DNA from: Legionella sp.
GTDB taxonomy: Bacteria > Pseudomonadota > Gammaproteobacteria > Legionellales > Legionellaceae
DNA length: 7,676 nucleotides
Assembly (NCBI GenBank): GCA_004297865.1
Contig: SCSO01000376.1
Location: 1-7,676 of the forward strand
Direction of reading: 5' to 3'
Every line of letters begins with the position of its first letter. The stretch's first letter is position 1. A program made the translations under genes and the position numbers. Shown piece by piece: positions 1 to 5,683 of the stretch. The notes under the pieces were generated by a model. The model saw only the letters and a list, made by a program, of their open reading frames with translations, was not told the origin of the DNA and searched no databases.

Positions 1-1
1 T

Positions 2-64
2 GACGTTTTAACTGCAGACCTGCCAGTGGATGTGGATGAAATAGAGGCCTTAATGCGTGAGTAG
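2..64 (+). CDS. pepP: Xaa-Pro aminopeptidase PepP, C-terminal end (partial)
   Basis: The first bases encode the last 20 residues of a protein ending in DEIEALMRE, followed by a TAG stop at 62-64. Only the tail is present, so no catalytic residue can be seen. The call rests on two things: the sequence resembles the conserved end of aminopeptidase P proteins (a segment of the type LTA...P....EIEALM), and the gene lies directly upstream of ubiH and ubiI, its place in E. coli and relatives. The family is a cytoplasmic manganese metallopeptidase that removes an N-terminal residue preceding proline. Its stop codon lies inside the start of ubiH (8-base overlap), implying co-transcription and probably translational coupling. 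Confidence 0.75.
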   Translation, partial: DVLTADLPVDVDEIEALMRE

Positions 65-1259
65 TCGATCTGTAGATGTCTTAATTATTGGTGGTGGCCT
101 TACGGGTGCTACCTTATTGCTTGCTTTACAGGGTTTGGGATTCAGTACCCTTTTGGTAGAAACTAAGCCCTTTAGCGATAAAATAAATCCTGATTTTGAT
201 GCCCGCTCTTTAGCTCTTTCTCCCGCGAGTCAACGAGTTCTCAACACCTTAGAACTGTGGCCACTTTTAAAAAATCAGGCTACCGCTATTGAAATGATTC
301 ATGTATCTGATCAACATCGTTTTGGTATCTCTCGTTTACAAGGTGACGCGCATAATCCATTAGGCTATGTGTTGGAAATGCAGCATATCAATATGGCCTT
401 ACAACAAAAAATTGATCCACAACAGGTATTAGCACCAGCGACATTAAAAGCGTTGGAATTAGAACAGGGCTTGGCAACCATCAGCACAACAGATGGTGAA
501 CTGCAGGTTAAAGCGCATTTGATTGTGGCCGCAGATGGCACTGATTCGCTGATTCGCCAATGGTGTAAACAACCGGTGGTGGTTAAACACTATGAGCAAC
601 AGGCCATAGTCGCCAATATAGGTTTGAGTAAGCCCCATGAACAACGCGCTTATGAACGTTTCACCGCACAAGGTCCTTTGGCCTTACTCCCTATGAAAGA
701 ACAACGAATGTCTTTGGTCTGGGCATTAAACCCACAAGAAGCAGAGCGTATTTTGCGTTTAGAAGATGCCGCTTTTCTTAAAGAACTCCAACAAGCTTTT
801 GGTTATCGTTTAGGACGTTTTTTGAAAGCCGGTAAACGATATAGTTTTCCTTTAAAACAAGTCGTGATGCCTGAACAAGTACATTGGCCAGTAGTGTTTG
901 TGGGCAATTCCGCGCACACTCTACATCCTGTTGCAGGGCAAGGTTTTAATTTAGGTTTGCGCGATGTAGCAACTTTAGCTCAATGTATTACTTCCATGGG
1001 TTTAAGCAAAGACATGTTGCAACATTATTTAAAATTGCGCCATCACGATCAGCAAACCATCACTCATTTAACGGATGGTTTAATTCGTGTCTTTACTAGT
1101 CGATTACCAGGCATAGCCTTTGCGCGTAATTTAGGATTATTGGCTTTTGATCATTTACCCATATTAAAAAATCTTTTAGCTCGCTACGCTCGAGGTTACG
1201 GAGGAGTTACTCCGGACCTAGTATGCGAAATTGCTTTGAGCAATAGGAGTTTGCCATGA
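57..1259 (+). CDS. ubiH: UbiH, 2-octaprenyl-6-methoxyphenol (C1) hydroxylase
   Basis: This is a 400-residue class A flavoprotein monooxygenase, the usual family length. In ubiquinone biosynthesis UbiH hydroxylates ring carbon 1 of the prenylated methoxyphenol intermediate, as part of the Ubi complex. Visible motifs are the N-terminal FAD-binding glycine motif (IIGGGLTG, near residues 10-17), the DG motif (AADGTDS, 159-165) and the second FAD/ribityl motif (GNSAHTLHPVAGQGFN, 283-298). The Gly-Asn version of the last motif, and the segments YEQQAIVANI and RAYERFTAQGPLALLPM, are typical of UbiH rather than UbiI or UbiF. The start is GTG at 57, with GAGG at 44-47 nine bases upstream; no in-frame ATG lies near the motif. 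The gene overlaps the end of pepP by 8 bases and the start of ubiI by 4 (ATGA). It is paralogous to ubiI. The assignment is by family resemblance and context. Confidence 0.93.
   Translation: MSSRSVDVLIIGGGLTGATLLLALQGLGFSTLLVETKPFSDKINPDFDARSLALSPASQRVLNTLELWPLLKNQATAIEMIHVSDQHRFGISRLQGDAHNPLGYVLEMQHINMALQQKIDPQQVLAPATLKALELEQGLATISTTDGELQVKAHLIVAADGTDSLIRQWCKQPVVVKHYEQQAIVANIGLSKPHEQRAYERFTAQGPLALLPMKEQRMSLVWALNPQEAERILRLEDAAFLKELQQAFGYRLGRFLKAGKRYSFPLKQVVMPEQVHWPVVFVGNSAHTLHPVAGQGFNLGLRDVATLAQCITSMGLSKDMLQHYLKLRHHDQQTITHLTDGLIRVFTSRLPGIAFARNLGLLAFDHLPILKNLLARYARGYGGVTPDLVCEIALSNRSLP
1245..1249 (+). promoter_or_regulatory. Ribosome binding site of ubiI
   Basis: AGGAG lies inside the last codons of ubiH, six bases before the ubiI ATG at 1256. 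It fixes the start of ubiI at the ATG that overlaps the ubiH stop, so ubiI can initiate on its own as well as by coupling. Confidence 0.7.
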
Positions 1260-2431
1260 ACCATCACTTTGATGTATTAATCGTGGGTGGTGGTGTTGTG
1301 GGCTTAACGGCAGCCTTGGCCATGGCGGCAAGACAATATCGGGTTGCGGTGATTGATGCACAAAGTTTAACGGTTAATATTTCCGCGCCTGATTTACGTG
1401 TCTATGCCATTAATCAAGCTTCGGAAAATTTACTTAAGGAATTAGACGTTTGGGAAAAACTAGAATCAACACGTCTTTCACCTTATTTACACATGCACGT
1501 TTGGGATGCCGCGAATGGGGCTTATATTGATTTTGATGCGCGCCAAATTGCTTCTGCAAAATTAGGTTCCATTCTTGAAGAATCTATTTTAAAGCAGGCT
1601 CTATTAACTCAAATTGCGACCCAAACTACTATTAGTTTATTCCCTCAATGTGCCGTAGATGCGGTCACTGAATTAGCTCAAGGCGTTGAAATTAAGAGTC
1701 AAGATCAAGTATGGCAGGGTGACCTACTAATGATTGCTGATGGCGCCAATTCACCAACGCGAAATAATTTAGGCGTTACCCTCACTACTTGGTCTTATCA
1801 ACAACATGCGCTAGTCGCCACGGTCGCAACTGAGAAGCCCCATCAACAAACCGCTTATCAAGTATTTAATAGTGATGGTCCTTTGGCCTTTTTACCTTTA
1901 GCCAACCCGCAACAATGCTCTATCGTCTGGTCAACTACTCCTGCTAAGGCGCAACGTTTATTAGACTTAGAAGAAAACGAGTTTAATGAGGAATTGACTC
2001 AAGCTTTTGCAGAAAAATTGGGTCAAGTCAGAGTCATGAGCACTCGTCATCAATTTCCCTTACAGATGCGCCACGTGAAACAATACAGCGGCAAACGATG
2101 GATCTTATTGGGTGATGCAGCACACACCATTCATCCACTAGCAGGTTTAGGTTTGAATGTAGGTTTAGCCGATGTGCGTTCTTGGTTGCATTTTTTAGAT
2201 AAGGCTAAAGGAACTTTGCATTCCAAAAAATTATTAGGCGCTTACCATCGCGAACGGCAACATGCTGTATGGCAAATTATATTACAAATGGAAGGTTTTA
2301 AACGTTTATTTAGTCCAGAATGGTCTTCGCTCAGTACTTTACGCGGTTTAGGTTTAAGAGCTTGTAATGAATTTGCTCCTTTAAAACGCTTATTTATACA
2401 ACAGGCATCCGGCTTATCTGCATTAACTTAA
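1256..2431 (+). CDS. ubiI: UbiI (VisC-type), 2-octaprenylphenol C5 hydroxylase
   Basis: This is a 391-residue class A flavin monooxygenase of the UbiH/COQ6 family. UbiI performs the C5 hydroxylation of the prenylphenol ring in aerobic ubiquinone synthesis, a step before UbiH. The FAD glycine motif is at 11-16 (GGGVVG), the DG motif at 162-163 (IADGANS) and the GD motif at 286-301 (GDAAHTIHPLAGLGLN). UbiI rather than UbiF is supported by the central block, with YQQHALVAT, EKPHQQTAYQVF, GPLAFLPL and QQCSIVWS, which closely follows the E. coli UbiI (VisC) sequence as I remember it, and by the pepP-ubiH-ubiI gene order. One small oddity is Leu-Gly where most members have Gln-Gly in the AGQG part of the GD motif. 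The start is set by AGGAG six bases upstream. The gene ends inside the convergent ligase gene, with a 9-base overlap. An exact C5 versus C6 specificity cannot be proved from sequence. Confidence 0.88.
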   Translation: MNHHFDVLIVGGGVVGLTAALAMAARQYRVAVIDAQSLTVNISAPDLRVYAINQASENLLKELDVWEKLESTRLSPYLHMHVWDAANGAYIDFDARQIASAKLGSILEESILKQALLTQIATQTTISLFPQCAVDAVTELAQGVEIKSQDQVWQGDLLMIADGANSPTRNNLGVTLTTWSYQQHALVATVATEKPHQQTAYQVFNSDGPLAFLPLANPQQCSIVWSTTPAKAQRLLDLEENEFNEELTQAFAEKLGQVRVMSTRHQFPLQMRHVKQYSGKRWILLGDAAHTIHPLAGLGLNVGLADVRSWLHFLDKAKGTLHSKKLLGAYHRERQHAVWQIILQMEGFKRLFSPEWSSLSTLRGLGLRACNEFAPLKRLFIQQASGLSALT

Positions 2432-3376
2432 ACGCGCAAAAGCATCACGGCTGAAAGCAACTTTCTCCGCTGTCGATTCTTTACCAGAATCTTTAAAGCG
2501 TTCCTCAATCGTTCGATATCGTTTTAGACCGCCTTCACGATTAGCAATTTGAATATTCAAACCAGGACGAGCATTAAGCTCAAGCATCAGAGGCCCTTGA
2601 TCTTTGTCTAAGACGATGTCCACACCCAAATACCCTAAGCCAGTCAGTTCATAACAACTGGAAGCAATTTCTAAAATTTGATTCCAATAAGGCACTTCAA
2701 TATCCACTATGGGATTCAAAGTATCGGGATGATAATCAATGGGATCGTTATGATATACCCCACCTAAGGTTTTACCAGTGGCTAAATCGACCCCCACACC
2801 GATTGCACCTTGATGAAGATTAGCTTTACCACCAGACAATCGTGTGGGCAATCGCACCATGGCCATTGCAGGGTAACCCAACAAGGTAATAATGCGAATA
2901 TCGGGAATACCTTCATAACTAACTTCTGCAAAAACCGGATCCACAACAACCCGTTTTTCAATGATGGCATAATCCGAAGAACCACCCAAACTGTAAGCGC
3001 CTGAGAGTAAACAGGAAAGATGATAACTGAGTTCTTGATTCGTGGTCAGACGACCATTGATTTGTCGGTAACGCCCATAGACTTTATCTTTAAATACCAA
3101 AATGCCATCACCACCTGAACCACGCGCAGGTTTTACCACAAATGAATCAAATTGTGCTAAGCGTTCTTCAATGGTTTTAATTTGCTGCTCAGTTTCAATC
3201 AAATCATATAAAGGAGGAACAGCAATTCCTGCTTTCAAAGCTAGACGTTTAGTTTTTAGCTTATCATCCACTAAAGGGAATAATTTACGAGGATTATAAC
3301 GCAATACAAAATCCGTATTACGTTGGTTAATACTCAGGATGCCGCTATTTCTTAAACGTCTAAATAAACTAATCAT
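2423..3376 (-). CDS. RimK-related ATP-grasp ligase (alpha-L-glutamate ligase-like protein)
   Basis: This is a 317-residue ATP-grasp protein, full length for the RimK-related 'alpha-L-glutamate ligase-like' family (TIGR02291 type). ATP-grasp enzymes activate a carboxylate as an acyl phosphate and join it to an amine, usually to form a peptide-type bond. The N-terminal lobe contains NPRKLFPLVDDKLKTK (28-43). The ATP-binding lysine is in VVKPARGSGGDG (K82, glycine-rich loop 85-91). IIEKR (138-142) supplies the adenine-region glutamate. PDIRIITL (158-165), GYLGVDIV (248-255, D253) and LELNARPG (265-272, E266 and N268) give the substrate-phosphate and magnesium ligands. All key residues look intact, so it should be active. 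No signal peptide or membrane helix is seen, so it is expected in the cytoplasm. It is the last gene of the operon; its ATG overlaps the stop of the 7TM gene by 4 bases and has no strong Shine-Dalgarno, suggesting coupling. The amino acid added and the acceptor are unknown, and it is not the ribosomal S6 modifier RimK itself. Confidence 0.88.
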   Translation of the reverse strand: MISLFRRLRNSGILSINQRNTDFVLRYNPRKLFPLVDDKLKTKRLALKAGIAVPPLYDLIETEQQIKTIEERLAQFDSFVVKPARGSGGDGILVFKDKVYGRYRQINGRLTTNQELSYHLSCLLSGAYSLGGSSDYAIIEKRVVVDPVFAEVSYEGIPDIRIITLLGYPAMAMVRLPTRLSGGKANLHQGAIGVGVDLATGKTLGGVYHNDPIDYHPDTLNPIVDIEVPYWNQILEIASSCYELTGLGYLGVDIVLDKDQGPLMLELNARPGLNIQIANREGGLKRYRTIEERFKDSGKESTAEKVAFSRDAFARLS

Positions 3377-4899
3377 GCCATCTCACGCGCCAATGATTTA
3401 AAACGTTTCAACTCAGAGAGACGATAACCTCGATATTGTCCAAACCATAAAATGAAGGCTAACAGAATAAGTAATAATTCTGGAAAGGCGAACACTAAGT
3501 ATTGTAAAGGTTCATAGCTCATCGCCCAATAAGCAATAACTGCGGAGAATAAACTACCTACTCCCGATTTAATGGCCTCACTTGCACCGCGCTCATCCCA
3601 AGTAATACACATCCGTTCTATCGTCATGGTTAAAATCACCATAGGGAACAAGGCTACGGATAAACCAGAGTCTAAACCTAAGTTTAGACTTAACACGCTG
3701 ATAAAGATCATCAATAAAATAACAACCGTCAGAATCGCTGCCAAACGCGGCACGAGCAACAGCCTTAATTGATCCAGATAAAAGCGCGCTAATAACCCAA
3801 AGGATACAATGGTAATAAATAAAGTAATCCCCCAGACCACATGCGTTTCTCGAAAAGCAAGCGCAATCAACACCGGCATGAAGGTTCCGAATGTTTTAAT
3901 CCCTATGAAATTTCGCAAAATTAAAATAATAAAAGCACCGATGGGAACGGTTAATAAGATTTTATACGTGTTCTGCACCTTAACTGGCAACTGCAACAGT
4001 GAGAAGCGCAATAATTGCGAGTCCGATTGCAAGCCTCGTGCTTTCGCAATGCTTAAAGCATTCATTGGCGTGGGGGAAACGGTTAAGGAAAATTGGGGTT
4101 TTTTGCCGCCAATCACATTAAACAAAGAATCATTACCATATTGCCAAACTAAAAAATCTTTTGGCAAACCTGCACCGCCCGTGCGCGGATTAATATAAAT
4201 CCAATTTTTCCCGTTAAACACCGCGAGGAAAGATTTTAGTTCCTCTTTGGTTTGTTGATTTAAATAAATGCCCTGGACAGGCATGGATGAAATTTTCGAT
4301 TGATTTAAAATCAAAATGGCCGCGTTGATGATACCTTTATCATTAAACTCATTTCCCACTAAAAGCTTCGCATTACCATCTTGCTTGTTTAATTCTTTGA
4401 TAGTGCTTTGAGCAAACGTTTGAATATCTGCTGATGATTGCCGTACTTGCATGGTAATGGTTTCAACGGCTGATTTTTGACTATCATCCAAAGGTAAGGA
4501 TTTAACAAAAGTGGGCTTGGATAATGAGGATTCATTACTGTCCGTTTGTCGGAAAATAGCTCGATAGTACAAGGATTGTAAACCATGGGCTCGCCGGATT
4601 GACCAAACCGTTTGGCGATTATACCCATTCAAATTAGTCGTGACACCATAACTTCGGGAAACGAAATACTCATCCAAAATAGCGAAATGAGGTGGCAAAT
4701 AAGGAATATTAAAACTGGCTTTAATCGGGGTATTGGAATCAGCCATAAAGCGGAGATTGGACTCGACCATATAACTATTAATGGTTTCTGTATCGGTCAA
4801 AGGGACATCTAAAACGATGTGCCGATAAAGAAAAATACCCGAACCCACAATTAATAAAGTTAGAATCAATCCATAAACATGACGCGTATTGTTTTTCAT
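3373..4899 (-). CDS. Inactive transglutaminase-like domain fused to a seven-helix membrane domain (UUP1 family)
   Basis: This 508-residue inner-membrane protein belongs to the 'inactive transglutaminase / 7TM_transglut' family (PF14400 plus PF14402 type). Residues 9-26 form a first membrane helix. Residues about 30-305 are a soluble domain, probably periplasmic. Then come seven hydrophobic segments near 312-332, 338-350, 354-374, 386-406, 410-428, 446-460 and 466-486, and a basic tail. Family signatures are FGTFMPVLIALAFRET (337-352) and GLDSGLSVALFPMVILTMTIE (within 408-428). The transglutaminase-like core is visible at about 187-245 (DKGIINAAILILN, then GKNWIYINPRTG), but the catalytic cysteine, histidine and aspartate are absent: the Cys position reads Ile/Asn and the Asp position reads Asn237. 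It therefore probably binds a peptide or scaffolds rather than catalyses. It lies between the protease and ligase genes with 4-base overlaps on both sides, which suggests it links their activities. Its molecular role is not established by the sequence. Confidence 0.88.
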   Translation of the reverse strand: MKNNTRHVYGLILTLLIVGSGIFLYRHIVLDVPLTDTETINSYMVESNLRFMADSNTPIKASFNIPYLPPHFAILDEYFVSRSYGVTTNLNGYNRQTVWSIRRAHGLQSLYYRAIFRQTDSNESSLSKPTFVKSLPLDDSQKSAVETITMQVRQSSADIQTFAQSTIKELNKQDGNAKLLVGNEFNDKGIINAAILILNQSKISSMPVQGIYLNQQTKEELKSFLAVFNGKNWIYINPRTGGAGLPKDFLVWQYGNDSLFNVIGGKKPQFSLTVSPTPMNALSIAKARGLQSDSQLLRFSLLQLPVKVQNTYKILLTVPIGAFIILILRNFIGIKTFGTFMPVLIALAFRETHVVWGITLFITIVSFGLLARFYLDQLRLLLVPRLAAILTVVILLMIFISVLSLNLGLDSGLSVALFPMVILTMTIERMCITWDERGASEAIKSGVGSLFSAVIAYWAMSYEPLQYLVFAFPELLLILLAFILWFGQYRGYRLSELKRFKSLAREMA

Positions 4900-5420
4900 G
4901 ATTTAGTACTACTCTTTGGTTTTGTGGTGGTAAAGGCCAACGCAGGGTTTACTGCACCATTAAAATCGATAATAGCGTCTCTACCAAGCAATAAGGGATA
5001 AAGAAAGCGCTTACGGCTAGTTAGATTGACCTGAATAGCTCGTACTTTATCACCTAATTTAACATGCAATAACACCACTGGGCGCTTAATGGGAGCGTGC
5101 TTTAAAGCACCAGGATTGCTCTCATTAGCACGGACTTTTATCTTAACTTTGCCAATATACTCGCCTTGAAAAACGACATTACCCTGTTTAGTTGGCACGG
5201 TAAATCGTAAAAAGGGGATACCTTTTACTTCAATTTCAGTAATATTGATAGCATTCAAAGAGGCTGATTTAGCCCCTGTATCCAGCTTGGCAGACAAGAT
5301 AAGGTCCTTATCCAGCAGCGTTACTTTCTCAACATAACCATAAATTTGTGTATTAGTTTTTGCCATAAGAGTTCCAGTCATAATTGACAAAAAAACAAAG
5401 AGAACGATTTTTGAACTCAT
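4896..5420 (-). CDS. Exported retropepsin-like aspartic protease ('ATP-dependent zinc protease' family, PF05618/COG4067)
   Basis: This is a 174-residue protein. Residues 1-20 (basic start, hydrophobic core, ending TLMA) look like a Sec signal peptide cleaved before KTNT, so the mature protein should be periplasmic. The catalytic motif is AKLDTGAKSASL (D47 in DTGA), the aspartic-protease signature of this family, which would act as a dimer like retropepsins. The second conserved block is VNLTSRKRFLYPLLLGRD (131-148). Databases often call the family zinc protease, but no HExxH or similar zinc site is visible here, so the aspartic reading fits better. It is the first gene of the operon. The ATG at 5420 follows GAGGA by four bases, and its stop overlaps the next start (ATGA). 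Members that accompany an ATP-grasp ligase, as in RimB/RimK pairs, are thought to process peptide tails or the ligase product. The C-terminal TTKPKSSTKS is polar and probably disordered. Confidence 0.85.
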   Translation of the reverse strand: MSSKIVLFVFLSIMTGTLMAKTNTQIYGYVEKVTLLDKDLILSAKLDTGAKSASLNAINITEIEVKGIPFLRFTVPTKQGNVVFQGEYIGKVKIKVRANESNPGALKHAPIKRPVVLLHVKLGDKVRAIQVNLTSRKRFLYPLLLGRDAIIDFNGAVNPALAFTTTKPKSSTKS

Positions 5421-5439
5421 CTAATCCTCATCCGTGCCC

Positions 5440-5445
5440 GTTATA
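5440..5445 (-). promoter_or_regulatory. Candidate -10 box of the protease-7TM-ligase operon
   Basis: Read on the minus strand, TATAAC matches five of six bases of the sigma-70 -10 consensus. It lies 19 bases before the ATG of the protease gene, leaving a short leader of about 13 bases that holds GAGGA at 5425-5429. No good -35 box is found at 16-18 bases (the sequence there is near CGATAC), so the promoter would be weak, activator-dependent, or not this one. Confidence 0.35.
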
Positions 5446-5543
5446 TTCAGTGATTTGGTGCAGTATCGTAGCAAATTTATGGCTTTAGGCACAGTCTAGG
5501 GGCCAAATTAGAGGATATTTTTCGTAAAAAGTATTATTATTTT

Positions 5544-5567
5544 GCAGATGGTATGTGCTACCATTGC
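5544..5567. repeat. Bulged inverted repeat in the divergent region
   Basis: ATGGTA (5548-5553) pairs with TACCAT (5559-5564) across a five-base loop. The stem continues as GCA (5544-5546) with TGC (5565-5567) after a single bulged G at 5547, giving nine pairs in all. No T-run follows on either strand, so it is not an intrinsic terminator. Its position about 50 bases upstream of the rightward -35 box would suit a regulator binding site, but that is inference. Confidence 0.4.
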
Positions 5568-5615
5568 TGGTTGCCTGATAAAAATGTATTTTTTTGATTC
5601 AACATGAGAATTTAA

Positions 5616-5644
5616 TTGACACAAGGCCATTTATTAGATAAAAT
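5616..5644 (+). promoter_or_regulatory. Near-consensus sigma-70 promoter for the 663-residue membrane protein gene
   Basis: TTGACA at 5616-5621 is a perfect -35 box. TAAAAT at 5639-5644 matches five of six -10 bases, and the spacer is exactly 17. The start of transcription is expected near 5651-5652, giving a leader of about 32 bases. AT-rich sequence with a run of seven T lies upstream. This is the strongest promoter visible in the window and points only at the gene starting at 5684. Confidence 0.8.
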
Positions 5645-5683
5645 GAGCGGCACTTAATTACCGATGTCCTGATTAGCTGAATC

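Larger units (their letters stand above)
5421..5683. other. Divergent intergenic region between the protease operon and the 663-residue membrane protein gene
   Basis: These 263 bases contain no convincing gene. They hold a rightward promoter (5616-5644), a leftward -10 candidate (5440-5445), and several small dyads between them: an imperfect one at 5480-5505 (TGGC...GCCA with an inner TAG...CTA), TTTTT-cgt-AAAAA at 5518-5530, and a better hairpin at 5544-5567. The stretch from about 5576 to 5615 is very AT-rich and lies just upstream of the rightward -35 box, where an UP element would act. No tRNA or riboswitch architecture is seen. Confidence 0.6.

Noticed and set aside
903..950. Gly-Asn instead of Gly-Asp in the UbiH second flavin motif, as a sign of inactivation
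   Set aside because: Gly-Asn is the normal form in UbiH proteins such as that of E. coli, so it supports the assignment.
2405..2414. GGCATCCGGC, resembling the core of an enterobacterial REP element
   Set aside because: It is a single short match inside the ubiI coding end, with no inverted partner and no second copy in the window.
1256..2431. UbiF (C6 hydroxylase) as the identity of the second flavoprotein
   Set aside because: The central sequence blocks and the pepP-ubiH neighbourhood match UbiI better.
2448..2469. Imperfect hairpin GAAAG-caa-CTTTC with outer CGG/CCG as a terminator after ubiI
   Set aside because: The inner stem is AT-rich and interrupted by an internal loop, and no T-run follows it.
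3809..4198. A 129-codon open frame on the plus strand opposite the 7TM gene
   Set aside because: It lies wholly inside a well-supported gene on the other strand, its translation has no recognisable domain, and it has no ribosome binding site. It is a shadow frame, as are the shorter ones inside ubiH, the ligase, the rest of the 7TM gene and the 663-residue gene.
4896..5420. Zinc-dependent protease activity for the retropepsin-like gene
   Set aside because: The family name in databases suggests it, but there is no HExxH or other obvious zinc site, while the DTGA aspartic motif is intact.
5518..5530. TTTTT-cgt-AAAAA as an intrinsic terminator
   Set aside because: The stem contains only A-T pairs and no gene ends nearby on either strand.
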